NCBI GenBank assembly: GCA_946480705.1
Contig: CAMLLF010000003.1
Coordinates: 1-21,008 of the forward strand
DNA from: an uncultured Lysobacteraceae bacterium
Lineage (GTDB): Bacteria; Pseudomonadota; Gammaproteobacteria; Xanthomonadales; Rhodanobacteraceae
Direction: 5' to 3'
DNA: 21,008 nt
Position numbers and translations under genes: made by a program. Positions 7,811 through 16,394 of the stretch are shown in pieces. The notes beneath the pieces were generated by a model that made no database searches, had not been told where the DNA came from, and saw only the letters and a program-made list of their open reading frames with translations. How positions within the stretch are numbered: the first letter of the stretch is position 1; each line of letters starts with the position of its first letter.

Positions 7811-7998
7811 GGGTCAGAATTGTCCTGCAGGCCGGTGCGTCGGACGCGATGCGCGGCACGCGCGCCGGCGGCGAGCGTAGCGCGTGCCGGCGCGCAGCGT
7901 TCGTGAAACGCGGCGCGCGGTCAGCGCAGCGGCGCGCCGGCATGTCGAGGCGTTCACGCGACGGTTCCGGGTGAACCCGCGTCAGCGGCGCGCTGCGG
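7811..7998 (-). other. fabF-pabB spacer with GC hairpin
   Basis: This is a 188-nt non-coding spacer. It contains a perfect 10-bp inverted repeat (7854-7863 and 7880-7889, 16-nt loop) with no T-run on either side. It could be a fabF 3'-end structure, or part of a pabB leader. I see no convincing sigma-70 promoter for pabB. Confidence 0.35.
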
Positions 7999-9237
<1,239 letters not shown>

Positions 9238-9357
9238 GCGAATGCTTCCAGACTGAAGTAGCGGCACCGACGGCTGCTTGCGGCCGTGGCGGAGGTGCGC
9301 TCGAGCCGGCGTGACCGCGGCTCGGGATCGGCTGCGCCGGAGCGCCGGCAGCGACGC

Positions 9358-9389
9358 TCCCAAAACGCGAACTGCGCCATGCGGCGCAG
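9358..9389 (-). terminator. acpP-fabF attenuator-like hairpin
   Basis: A perfect 7-bp stem CTGCGCC/GGCGCAG (9372-9378 with 9383-9389, 4-nt loop) lies 25 nt after the acpP stop. On the minus strand it is followed by TTCGCGTTTTGGG, a modest T-tract. It may partly terminate acpP transcripts and give acpP more mRNA than fabF, but the weak tail makes this uncertain. Confidence 0.4.
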
Positions 9390-9414
9390 CTCGGATGCAG
9401 CTTGGGGATCAGGC

Positions 9415-9654
9415 TCAGGCCTTGACGTGGGCCTTGATGTAGTCGACCGCCTGCTGCACGGTCGTGATCTTCTCGGCTTCCTCGTCGGGGATCTCGCACT
9501 CGAACTCTTCTTCGAGCGCCATAACCAGTTCCACCGTATCGAGCGAGTCGGCGCCGAGATCGTCCACGAAGGAAGCGTTCTGGGTGACTTCGTCTTCCTT
9601 CACGCCGAGTTGTTCGACGACGATCTTCTTGACGCGTTCTTCGATGCTGCTCAT
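9415..9654 (-). CDS. acpP: Acyl carrier protein
   Basis: The 79-residue acidic product is a standard [15 protein letters not shown] at the start, [13 protein letters not shown] with Ser37 as the phosphopantetheine attachment site, and [13 protein letters not shown] in helix III. It carries the growing acyl chain through the Fab enzymes and donates acyl groups to lipid synthesis. The ATG at 9654 is fixed by family length and by a strong GGAGG ribosome-binding site 10 nt upstream (9665-9669); the longer frame upstream is not part of the protein. It sits between fabG and fabF with spacers of 213 and 177 nt, suggesting separate control of this abundant protein. Confidence 0.98.
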   Translation of the reverse strand: MSSIEERVKKIVVEQLGVKEDEVTQNASFVDDLGADSLDTVELVMALEEEFECEIPDEEAEKITTVQQAVDYIKAHVKA

Positions 9655-9661
9655 TGTGCAA

Positions 9662-9679
9662 ATTCCTCCCGAAGGGAAT
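9662..9679 (-). promoter_or_regulatory. acpP ribosome-binding site within a UUCG hairpin
   Basis: On the minus strand ATTCCCTTCGGGAGGAAT can fold on itself: ATTCC pairs with GGAAT around a UUCG-type loop with one bulge. This would bury the GGAGG Shine-Dalgarno of acpP. It may tune translation; the pairing is seen in the sequence, the effect is inference. Confidence 0.4.
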
Positions 9680-9793
9680 AGTTCAAAACTGACAATACAC
9701 TTCCTGCATGCCGCGGCGCACTGACTTGCGCCGTATCCCGGCGGGCCGGTCCGCCCCTGCGGGACCAAATCCTTGGCAACACAAAGCCCGGCG

Positions 9794-9799
9794 ATTGTA
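9794..9799 (-). promoter_or_regulatory. Candidate -10 box for acpP (TACAAT)
   Basis: Minus-strand TACAAT matches the sigma-70 -10 consensus at five of six positions and would give a leader of about 130 nt before acpP. No good -35 hexamer lies at 16-18 bp spacing, so the call is tentative. The leader also contains small GC hairpins, such as CCGGC/GCCGG. Confidence 0.4.
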
Positions 9800-9867
9800 G
9801 AGGAATCGGATCGGACCAACCAGATACGGCCGTTTGATTCGACCGGTTCCGGCAAACCGCTGATTTG

Positions 9868-10611
9868 TCAGGGCATGTACATGCCGCCGTTCACGTGCAG
9901 CGTTTCGCCGGTGATCCAGGCCGCCGCGGGTGATGCGAGAAACGCCACGGCATGCGCGATGTCGTCGGGCTGGCCCAGTCGCCCCAGGGCGATCTGCGTG
10001 AGCATCGCGTCTTTCTGTTCCTGCGGCAGCGACGCGGTCATGTCGGTCTCGATGAAGCCCGGCGCGACGACATTGACCGTGATGCCGCGCGAGCCGATCT
10101 CGCGCGCGAGCGATTTCGAGAACGCGATGATGCCGGCCTTGGCCGCCGCGTAGTTGGCCTGTCCCGGATTGCCGGTCAGGCCGATCACCGAGGCGATGCT
10201 GATGATGCGGCCCTTGCGCGCCTTCATCATGCCGCGCATCACGGCCTTCGACGTGCGGTAGACCGAGCTCAGGTTGGTGTCGAGGATGACCTGCCAGTCC
10301 TCGTCCTTCATGCGCATGAGCAATTGGTCGCGCGTGATGCCGGCGTTGTTGACGAGGATCGAGACGCCGCCGAACTCCTTGCCGATCGCGTCGACCAGCG
10401 CCTCGACGGCGGCGCCGTCGGTGACGTTCAGCACGCGGCCGTGGCCGCCGAACGAGGCGAGCGCGTGACCGATCGCCGCCGCGCCCGCTTCGCTCGTCGC
10501 GGTGCCGATGACGGTCGCGCCGGCCTGCGCGAGATGTCGTGCGATGGCGGCGCCGATGCCGCGGCTGGCGCCGGTGACGAGCGCGATTTCGCCCTGCAGA
10601 TTTCCACTCAT
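9868..10611 (-). CDS. fabG: 3-oxoacyl-ACP reductase
   Basis: The 247-residue short-chain dehydrogenase has the NADP-binding TGASRGIG (13-20), NNAG (88-91), and catalytic Ser141, Tyr154 and Lys158 (SIASVIG; YAAAK). It ends HVNGGMYMP, typical of FabG. It reduces 3-oxoacyl-ACP to 3-hydroxyacyl-ACP with NADPH in each elongation cycle. The gap to fabD is only 39 nt and no terminator is visible there, so fabH-fabD-fabG is likely one transcript. Generic short-chain reductases can look similar, but the fabD and acpP neighbours settle the assignment. Confidence 0.97.
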   Translation of the reverse strand: MSGNLQGEIALVTGASRGIGAAIARHLAQAGATVIGTATSEAGAAAIGHALASFGGHGRVLNVTDGAAVEALVDAIGKEFGGVSILVNNAGITRDQLLMRMKDEDWQVILDTNLSSVYRTSKAVMRGMMKARKGRIISIASVIGLTGNPGQANYAAAKAGIIAFSKSLAREIGSRGITVNVVAPGFIETDMTASLPQEQKDAMLTQIALGRLGQPDDIAHAVAFLASPAAAWITGETLHVNGGMYMP

Positions 10612-10650
10612 GGCTTTTGTTCCGTCAGCAATGGACTTCGGATGGACCGC

Positions 10651-11592
10651 TCAGGCGGCCGTCTCGGCCAGCGCGGCGTCGAACTCGGCAGCGCTGCCGA
10701 TCGCGCGCGCCTCGAGCGACTTGTCGATGCGCTTGATCAGGCCCGCAAGCACCTTGCCCGGACCGCATTCCAGCGCACGCGCCGCGCCGCCGGCGACCAG
10801 CGCCTGCACGCATTCGGTCCAGCGCACCGGCTGATAGAGCTGGCGCTGCAGCGCGCCGCGGATCGCGTCGAGGTCGTCGAACGCACGGGCATCGGCGTTC
10901 TGCACGACCGGGATCGACGGCAGCAACCACGCGATCGACTGCATGCGCTCGGCGAGCCGGTCGGCCGCGTCGCGCATCAGCGCGCAGTGCGACGGCACAC
11001 TGACCGCGAGCTTGACCGACTTCTTGACGCCGAGCTCGGCAAGCCGCGCGATCGCACGGTCGACCGCAGCGGCATGGCCGGCGATGACGACCTGACCCGG
11101 CGAGTTGTAGTTGGCCGGCGACACCACGTCGTCGCCGGCGACGTCGGCGCAGGCCTGCGCGATCTGCGCATCGTCGCCGCCGATGATCGCGGCCATCGCG
11201 CCGACGCCGGCCGGCACCGCGGCCTGCATCAGCCGGCCGCGTTCGGCTACGAGCGCTGCGGCGTCGACGAGCGACAGCGCGCCGGCCGCGACGAGCGCGG
11301 AATATTCGCCGAGGCTGTGGCCCGCGAGCCGCGCCGGCAGCGCGCCGCCGCGTTCGCGCCAGAGACGCCAGACGGCGACCGACGCGGCGAGCAGCGCGGG
11401 CTGCGTGTTTTCGGTGCGATTGAGCGCGTCTTCCGGGCCTTCCTGCGACAGCGCCCAGAGATCGACGCCGGCGCCGGCCGAGGCTTCCTCGAAGGTCTGC
11501 CGGACCAGCGGATTGGCCGCGGCGAGCTCGGCGAGCATGCCGACCGACTGCGAGCCCTGGCCGGGAAATACGAACGCGAGAGATGAGGTCAT
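10651..11592 (-). CDS. fabD: Malonyl-CoA:ACP transacylase
   Basis: The 313-residue product has the acyltransferase signature FPGQGSQ (9-15), the nucleophile motif GHSLGEY with Ser93, and the catalytic His202 in SVPSHCALM. It moves malonyl groups from CoA to the ACP thiol to make the elongation substrate. Length and residue spacing match E. coli FabD (S92, H201). It follows fabH by 64 nt and precedes fabG by 39 nt in the conserved fab order. Confidence 0.97.
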   Translation of the reverse strand: MTSSLAFVFPGQGSQSVGMLAELAAANPLVRQTFEEASAGAGVDLWALSQEGPEDALNRTENTQPALLAASVAVWRLWRERGGALPARLAGHSLGEYSALVAAGALSLVDAAALVAERGRLMQAAVPAGVGAMAAIIGGDDAQIAQACADVAGDDVVSPANYNSPGQVVIAGHAAAVDRAIARLAELGVKKSVKLAVSVPSHCALMRDAADRLAERMQSIAWLLPSIPVVQNADARAFDDLDAIRGALQRQLYQPVRWTECVQALVAGGAARALECGPGKVLAGLIKRIDKSLEARAIGSAAEFDAALAETAA

Positions 11593-11656
11593 GAGGGAAC
11601 GACTGTCCGCGAGAAATCGAAAAACGCGGCGGCGCCGGGCGGCCGCCGCGCCGTGC

Positions 11657-12646
11657 TCAGTAGCGCACGAGCGCCGAGCCCCAGGTGAAGCCGCCGCCGA
11701 ACGCTTCCATCAGCAGCAGCTGGCCGCGCTGCACGCGGCCCGAGCGCACCGCATAGTCGAGCGCGAGCGGCACCGAGCCCGAGGACGTGTTGCCGTGCCG
11801 GTCGACGGTCACGATCACGCGATCCATCGGCATTTCGAGGCGCTTGGCCGTGGCCTGGATGATGCGCAGGTTGGCCTGGTGCGGGATCAGCCAGTCGATC
11901 TCGGACTTCTGCAGGCCGTTGGCGGCCAGCGTTTCCTCGACGACTGCATCGAGCGTCTTGACCGCGACCTTGAAGACTTCGTTGCCGGTCATGAGCACGC
12001 GCACGCCGGCGTTGTGCTCTTCCGGCTTGAAGCCTGCCGACACGCCGACCGGATTCCAGAGGAGCTCCTTGTAGGCGCCGTCGGCATGCAGATGCGTGGA
12101 GATGACGCCGGGCGTGTCGTCGGCCGTCAGCACGACGGCGCCGGCGCCGTCGCCGAACAGCACGCAGGTCGAGCGGTCGGTCCAGTCGAGCATGCGCGTC
12201 AGCGTTTCCGCGCCGACGACGAGCGCCTTCTTCACGGTGCCCGAGCGGATGAACTTGTCGGCGACGCTCAGCGCGTAGATGAAGCCCGAGCACGCGGCAT
12301 TGACGTCGAACGCGGCGCAGCCGTTCGCACCGAGGCGATGCTGCAGCAGACAGGCGGTCGACGGAAAGATGAGGTCGGGCGTGGTCGTGCCGACGACGAT
12401 GAGTTCGATCTCGCGGATGTCGACGCCGGCGGCATCGAGGGCCGCGCGCGCGGCGCGCTCGGCGAGGTCGGACGTGGTCTGGCCTTCCGCAGCGACATGG
12501 CGCTGACGGATGCCGGTGCGGCTGTGGATCCATTCGTCGGTCGTGTCGACGAGTTTCTCCAGCTCCGCGTTGGTCAGGATCTTGTCCGGCAGATAGCTGC
12601 CGGTGCCTGCGATACGGGAATGAATCAGAGCGGCTTCCCCCTGCAT
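11657..12646 (-). CDS. fabH: 3-oxoacyl-ACP synthase III (KAS III)
   Basis: The 329-residue product has the KAS III triad Cys119 ([11 protein letters not shown]), His256 (IPHQANLRI) and Asn286 ([13 protein letters not shown]), plus [11 protein letters not shown] at the N-terminus. It condenses a CoA-primed starter unit with malonyl-ACP to begin fatty acid synthesis. The ATG at 12646 ([14 protein letters not shown]) is the only normal start before the conserved region, with an AGGG element about 8 nt upstream. It gives a slightly longer N-terminus than usual. plsX, usually immediately upstream in E. coli and Pseudomonas, is absent; a terminator-like hairpin occupies the short gap to rpmF instead. 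Confidence 0.96.
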   Translation of the reverse strand: MQGEAALIHSRIAGTGSYLPDKILTNAELEKLVDTTDEWIHSRTGIRQRHVAAEGQTTSDLAERAARAALDAAGVDIREIELIVVGTTTPDLIFPSTACLLQHRLGANGCAAFDVNAACSGFIYALSVADKFIRSGTVKKALVVGAETLTRMLDWTDRSTCVLFGDGAGAVVLTADDTPGVISTHLHADGAYKELLWNPVGVSAGFKPEEHNAGVRVLMTGNEVFKVAVKTLDAVVEETLAANGLQKSEIDWLIPHQANLRIIQATAKRLEMPMDRVIVTVDRHGNTSSGSVPLALDYAVRSGRVQRGQLLLMEAFGGGFTWGSALVRY

Positions 12647-12697
12647 CTGCGCCCTGCGACCCGTCAGCGGAACGCGCCGATCGGGCTCGCACGGCCT

Positions 12698-12730
12698 GCA
12701 AAACGAATTCCGGCGCCTGCGCGCCGGAAT
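12698..12730 (-). terminator. Intrinsic terminator after rpmF
   Basis: A perfect 10-bp inverted repeat (12707-12716 with 12721-12730, 4-nt loop) lies 43 nt beyond the rpmF stop. On the minus strand it is followed by TCGTTTTGC. The compact GC-rich stem and T-tract fit a rho-independent terminator separating yceD-rpmF from fabH. Confidence 0.65.
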
Positions 12731-12773
12731 GTCGTAGCGAACGTCGGCGGGCCGGCTGGCGGCCGCGCGACGA

Positions 12774-12968
12774 TCAGTCTTCGGTATGGACCGGGGTCTT
12801 GCTCGGAATCACCTGGCGGCCGCGGTAGTAGCCGTCCTTGGTGATGTGGTGACGGATGTGGACTTCGCCCGTCGTCGGGTCGGTGGCCAGCTGCTTGGCC
12901 GTCAGCGCGTCGTGCGAACGACGCATGCCGCGGGTCGACGGGGTCTTGCGGGATTTCTGAACTGCCAT
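12774..12968 (-). CDS. rpmF: 50S ribosomal protein L32
   Basis: The 64-residue basic product is L32, starting [20 protein letters not shown], with the [14 protein letters not shown] ending seen in gammaproteobacterial L32. It has no cysteines, so it is the zinc-free type. It is a component of the large ribosomal subunit near the peptidyl-transferase region. A GGAGAG ribosome-binding site precedes the ATG. The gene lies 111 nt after yceD, the universal yceD-rpmF pair, and is followed by an intrinsic terminator rather than plsX. Confidence 0.97.
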   Translation of the reverse strand: MAVQKSRKTPSTRGMRRSHDALTAKQLATDPTTGEVHIRHHITKDGYYRGRQVIPSKTPVHTED

Positions 12969-13029
12969 GGGAACTCTCCAGGAAACGCTGTGTTCGCTTG
13001 CCGTAAGCGGTGACGAACCAATCAGTTAC

Positions 13030-13068
13030 GCGGCATTTGCCGCACCTGCGCCAATTGCGTGGCGCCAC
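13030..13068. repeat. Two short palindromes in the yceD-rpmF spacer
   Basis: A 6-bp inverted repeat with a 2-nt centre (GCGGCA-TT-TGCCGC, 13030-13043) and a perfect 10-bp palindrome GTGGCGCCAC (13059-13068) sit in the 111-nt gap upstream of rpmF. They could shape the rpmF leader or bind a regulator. Chance in GC-rich DNA is not excluded. Confidence 0.3.
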
Positions 13069-13079
13069 CGCCGCTGCTT

Positions 13080-13592
13080 CTATTCTTTCTTCAGACTGCT
13101 CAGCGCGGCGAACGGGTTCGGCCGCTGCGGTTCTTCAGCCTGCTCCGGATCGGTCGACCAGTGGTAGTCCGACTCCTCCAGGCCCGGTTTGACCGGAATC
13201 AAGGGCAAGGCCAGCAGCAACTCGTCCTCGATCACTTCCGCGGGCCTGATCTCGGCCGATTCGAGCAGCAAGGGCTCGTAACCGGGCGGCAGGCCTGCTT
13301 CATCTTCTTCCCGCGTGATCAAACCCAGCCGGGTGTCGACGTTCACGGGCATTGCAAACGGCTCCAGCGTGCGCTGGCAGATAACGGTCAATTCTGCCTG
13401 GGCCCGCAGCGCGAGATAGGCTACGCCCAGCTCGTCGCGATCGAACTCGATATCGTACGCGATCGTTCCGTCCGGCGCCGCCAGCGCGTCGGCAAGACGC
13501 GGCAGATGGGCTACGGGCAGATGGCCGTTGAACGAACGCCGCGCCGAAACCATGCGCCAAGCGTCCACAATCTCGGGGAAAGGCGCAGACAT
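13080..13592 (-). CDS. yceD: YceD family protein (DUF177), large-subunit rRNA accumulation protein
   Basis: The 170-residue product has the family hallmarks CQRTLEPF (72-79), EDELLLALPLIP (122-133) and the closing NPFAALSSLKK. YceD/DUF177 proteins are nearly always encoded directly before rpmF and have been linked to 23S rRNA accumulation; the mechanism is not settled. The ATG at 13592 has no Shine-Dalgarno, but a plausible promoter lies so close (its -10 box ends 9 nt before the ATG) that the mRNA may be leaderless. It is divergent from the 13712 gene. Confidence 0.92.
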   Translation of the reverse strand: MSAPFPEIVDAWRMVSARRSFNGHLPVAHLPRLADALAAPDGTIAYDIEFDRDELGVAYLALRAQAELTVICQRTLEPFAMPVNVDTRLGLITREEDEAGLPPGYEPLLLESAEIRPAEVIEDELLLALPLIPVKPGLEESDYHWSTDPEQAEEPQRPNPFAALSSLKKE

Positions 13593-13601
13593 GGGCGCGC
13601 G

Positions 13602-13630
13602 ATGGTAGTTATGGCCGCCCCGGAATTCAA
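13602..13630 (-). promoter_or_regulatory. Candidate sigma-70 promoter of yceD-rpmF
   Basis: On the minus strand, TTGAAT (13630-13625) and TACCAT (13607-13602) are separated by exactly 17 bp, each matching consensus at four of six positions. The -10 box ends 9 nt before the yceD ATG, predicting a start site only about 1-3 nt upstream of the codon. Confidence 0.5.
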
Positions 13631-13711
13631 ACTAAACCTGCGCCCGCTACGTCACTTAGGCGCGGCTGCGTCGATTTACGCCCGGCCGGGCTTGCGGCAG
13701 ACTCGGCGCCG

Positions 13712-14149
13712 ATGAATTACCTGATCGTGTCCATCGTCCTGGTACTGCTGGGGCTGTCGTATTTTCTCGTTCGGGAGCACCGATGGCGCCGGCGCGAACG
13801 CCGCCGCGAGCAGTCCATTCGGACCCTGCTCGACGAGGCCGACGCGCTCGAAGCCAGCCTGCTGACCTGCCGCGAACGCATGCAGACCCTGCGCGGCATG
13901 CTGGTCGACCTGCCCGAGGAAATGACCGGCGACGCCGACGAGGCGCTGGCCGCCGACGACAAGGTCCAGGCGGCGCTGCGCGACCTGCTGCAGCACCGGC
14001 TCTGGATCAAGCAGCACGCCGACGACGCCGGCCAGGCGGAACTCGATGCGGCAGTCGAGGCGCTGAGCCAGTCGCGCCGTTCGATGGAGCAACAGCTGCT
14101 GCGCCTCGACGAAATGACCGCCGCGCTGCGCGAGGCCCGCGCGCGATGA
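13712..14149 (+). CDS. Hypothetical membrane-anchored coiled-coil protein
   Basis: I do not recognise a named family. The 145-residue product begins with a hydrophobic segment (about 3-20, NYLIVSIVLVLLGLSYFLV), then a basic stretch (HRWRRRERRREQ), so the rest should be cytoplasmic. Residues about 31-145 are rich in Leu, Glu, Arg, Gln and Ala with heptad-like spacing and no glycine-rich or catalytic motif, suggesting a long coiled coil. The stop overlaps the yceF start as ATGA, so the two are translationally coupled. Codon usage resembles the neighbours. It may be a small envelope scaffold or a lineage-specific protein; function is unknown. Confidence 0.75.
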   Translation: MNYLIVSIVLVLLGLSYFLVREHRWRRRERRREQSIRTLLDEADALEASLLTCRERMQTLRGMLVDLPEEMTGDADEALAADDKVQAALRDLLQHRLWIKQHADDAGQAELDAAVEALSQSRRSMEQQLLRLDEMTAALREARAR

Positions 14150-14754
14150 GCGGTGCGGCGACGCTCGACGCGATCGATCTCGTACTCGGCTCGACCTCGC
14201 GCTACCGCGCCGAGCTGCTGCGCCGCCTGACGCTCCGCTTCCGTCAGGCCGCGCCCGACGTCGATGAGACGCGGCTGGCCGATGAAGCGCCGGCCGCGCT
14301 GGCCGCGCGTCTCGCCCGGGCCAAAGCGCACGCCGTCGCGCAGCGCCATCCCGGCGCGGTCGTCATCGGCTCGGACCAGGTCGCCGAACTCGACGGCGAT
14401 GCGCTCGGCAAACCCGGCACGAACGAGAGCGCCTGCGCGCAGCTCGCGCGCTGCAGCGGTCGCGCCGTGCGTTTTCATACGGCGCTGTGCCTGGCCGACA
14501 CGCGCGGCGCCGTCGTGCAGTTCCATGCCGAGACCGACCTGACCACGGTGCAGTTCCGACCGCTCTCGCCCGAGGAGATCGCGCGCTACGTGGAGCGCGA
14601 ACAGCCGCTCGACGCAGCCGGCAGCTTCAAGTCCGAAGGACTCGGCATCGCCCTGTTCGAACGCATCGCCAGCGACGACCCGAGTGCGCTGATCGGCCTG
14701 CCGATGATCGCACTGTGCCGGCTGCTGCGGCGCGCGGGAATCGCACCGTTGTAA
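14146..14754 (+). CDS. yceF: Maf/YceF family nucleotide pyrophosphatase
   Basis: The 202-residue product is a Maf protein of the YceF subtype: GSTSRYRAELL (15-25), APDVDETRLADE (36-47), GSDQV (75-79), and the closing GSFKSEG (159-165) with GLPMIALC (184-191). Maf proteins hydrolyse nucleoside triphosphates to monophosphates and pyrophosphate; E. coli YceF prefers 7-methyl-GTP, a likely housecleaning role. The ATG at 14146 overlaps the stop of the coiled-coil gene. In E. coli yceF is divergent from yceD-rpmF, and the same arrangement is seen here with one extra gene between. It converges with the glycosyltransferase across 59 nt. Confidence 0.93.
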   Translation: MSGAATLDAIDLVLGSTSRYRAELLRRLTLRFRQAAPDVDETRLADEAPAALAARLARAKAHAVAQRHPGAVVIGSDQVAELDGDALGKPGTNESACAQLARCSGRAVRFHTALCLADTRGAVVQFHAETDLTTVQFRPLSPEEIARYVEREQPLDAAGSFKSEGLGIALFERIASDDPSALIGLPMIALCRLLRRAGIAPL

Positions 14755-14813
14755 ATTCAATCGCGGCCGCCGCATGCGCATCGGCTGCCGAAACGGGATG
14801 TCGTACGACTCCC

Positions 14814-16370
14814 TCAGCGCGATGTCGCGCACCCCGGCGTCTCGCCGGCCCGCGGCACGCGGCCGCGGTACCACGCGAACACCTTGCGTCCGCCGAACAG
14901 CGACAGCTCGTCGAGCGGCTGCAGATCGGCGATGCGCGCGCACAGCGACGATTGCCACGCCTCGCGCTCGCGGGCGCTGCCGGTCGTGCGCTCGACGACG
15001 AGCAGCACGGAGTTGCCGGCTTCGCGTTCGCGCAGGCCGCGTTCGTCGAGTCGCCACAGCGCCAGCTGCGGCGCGCGGCCATGTTTGACGTTGCGCGGAT
15101 GATCGAGCGAATAGACCGGCTGCGATGCGTTCAACTGAAAATCGAGTTCGGCGCCGAGCAGAAAATTGTCGGCGACGAGCACCGGCCCGCCTTCGCGCGC
15201 CAGCCAGCCCCGCGTGCGCGCGGCGGCTTCGTTCCAGCCGACGAAGTTGTACGGGAACATCTTGTACGTCGCGAGCGGCTGCGCGAACGACGGGCTCGCC
15301 GCCGCGGCGAGATAGGCCAGCGCGGCGGCACAACCGAATCCGGCGAGCGCAAAGGCACTCGCGAGCAGGCGCCGCGAAACGCGCGCGTTCGCAGTCAGCC
15401 GCGCGAGCGCGACGAGCGCGGCCAGATAGGCCGGCAGCGGCCAGTGCAGCCGGAAGCGCAGGTCGTCGCCGAACAGGCCGAACAGGAAATAGCCGACGAC
15501 GACGCTGCCGCCGGCCCAGGCGAGCACGGCCGCGGTCATGTCGCCCGCGCGCCCGCGCGCGCTGATCCATAGCGCCCACAACAACAAAAGATAAAGGAGC
15601 GGCGTCACGACGAGCGCCTGCTCGACCGGCTGCGCGAGACCGTCGGCATGGAAGCGCCAGGGATGGCGGTCGACGAGCTGAAAGCTCAGCGCCGACCAGT
15701 CGTGCGCGCGATTGAACAGCAGCAGCGGCAGGAGGCCGAGCGAACCGGCCGCCAGGGCGACCCAGAAGCTGCGGCGGCGCCACCAGACGCCCTCGCGATG
15801 GAACAGCAGCAGGCCGAGCCCGGCCGGCAGCAGCATCGCCGCGCGATAGTGCGACAGCCACGCGAGCGCGAGTCCGCCGCCGAGCAGCCAGGCGCCGCGC
15901 GCGTCGTCGCGGACGAACCGCAGCAATCCCGCAAGCATCAGCAGCGCCGCGAACGTCAGCGGCACATCGGGCATGGCCATGACGCCGAGCGTGCCGCCGA
16001 GCGGCAGCAGCACCCAGCCCAGACCCGCCCAGGCCGCTGCGCTCGTGGTGCTCTCGCGCTGCGCGATGCGAAACAGCACGAGCGGCATGGCCGCGCCGAG
16101 CAGCAGGAACAGGCTGCGCATGCCGAGCGGCGAATGACCGAACACGCTCTCGCCGGCGCGGATCATGAGCGCCGTCATCGGCGGCACATCGGTGTACGAC
16201 CAGGCGAGCGCACGGCTCTCCTGCCAATAGAACGCCTCGTCGCCGAACGGCGCGAGCGTCGTTGCGACGGCGACCTTGATCGCCTGCACGGCGAACCCAA
16301 TGAGTGCGAACACGGTCAGTGCGTGTCGCGTCGAACGCGCCGGGCTGGCTACACTCACTTCACGGTGCAC
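14814..16370 (-). CDS. ArnT/PMT-like membrane glycosyltransferase (GT39/GT83 type)
   Basis: The 518-residue product has about ten to twelve hydrophobic segments over residues 18-400 and a hydrophilic C-terminal domain of about 110 residues, the layout of polyprenyl-phosphate-dependent GT-C enzymes. After the first membrane segment comes FGDEAFYW with the Asp44-Glu45 pair typical of the PMT_2 domain, then SYTDVPPM. Such enzymes move a sugar from a lipid carrier to lipid A, protein or another acceptor on the periplasmic face; the substrate cannot be read here. The GTG at 16370 is chosen because GAAGGA sits 6 nt upstream; a second GTG (16358) lacks such a site. The long open frame further upstream is antisense to moxR and is not included. 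Confidence 0.82.
   Translation of the reverse strand: MHREVSVASPARSTRHALTVFALIGFAVQAIKVAVATTLAPFGDEAFYWQESRALAWSYTDVPPMTALMIRAGESVFGHSPLGMRSLFLLLGAAMPLVLFRIAQRESTTSAAAWAGLGWVLLPLGGTLGVMAMPDVPLTFAALLMLAGLLRFVRDDARGAWLLGGGLALAWLSHYRAAMLLPAGLGLLLFHREGVWWRRRSFWVALAAGSLGLLPLLLFNRAHDWSALSFQLVDRHPWRFHADGLAQPVEQALVVTPLLYLLLLWALWISARGRAGDMTAAVLAWAGGSVVVGYFLFGLFGDDLRFRLHWPLPAYLAALVALARLTANARVSRRLLASAFALAGFGCAAALAYLAAAASPSFAQPLATYKMFPYNFVGWNEAAARTRGWLAREGGPVLVADNFLLGAELDFQLNASQPVYSLDHPRNVKHGRAPQLALWRLDERGLREREAGNSVLLVVERTTGSAREREAWQSSLCARIADLQPLDELSLFGGRKVFAWYRGRVPRAGETPGCATSR
16350..16355 (+). promoter_or_regulatory. Candidate -10 box for moxR operon (TACACT)
   Basis: TACACT matches the -10 consensus at four of six positions and lies 39 nt before the moxR ATG and 9 nt before an in-frame GTG (16365). 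It is inside the 5' coding end of the divergent glycosyltransferase gene. No clear -35 box is visible, so confidence is low. Confidence 0.35.
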
Positions 16371-16376
16371 TACGCA

Positions 16377-16382
16377 TCCTTC
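16377..16382 (-). promoter_or_regulatory. Ribosome-binding site for the glycosyltransferase
   Basis: Minus-strand GAAGGA is followed by a 6-nt spacer and GTG (16370-16368). It decides the start codon of the glycosyltransferase over the downstream GTG at 16358. Confidence 0.55.
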
Positions 16383-16394
16383 GTCGGCCCACTC

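Noticed and set aside
9238..9363. 42-codon upstream extension of fabF
   Set aside because: Family proteins start at [10 protein letters not shown]; the extension is Arg/Ala-rich and covers the acpP-fabF spacer and hairpin.
9655..9855. 67-codon upstream extension of acpP
   Set aside because: ACP is about 79 residues, the ATG at 9654 has a strong Shine-Dalgarno, and the extension has no ACP similarity.
13717..16227. 836-residue minus-strand frame spanning yceF and the glycosyltransferase in another phase
   Set aside because: Arg/Ala-rich low-complexity composition and no motif; it is a phase shadow of the real genes.
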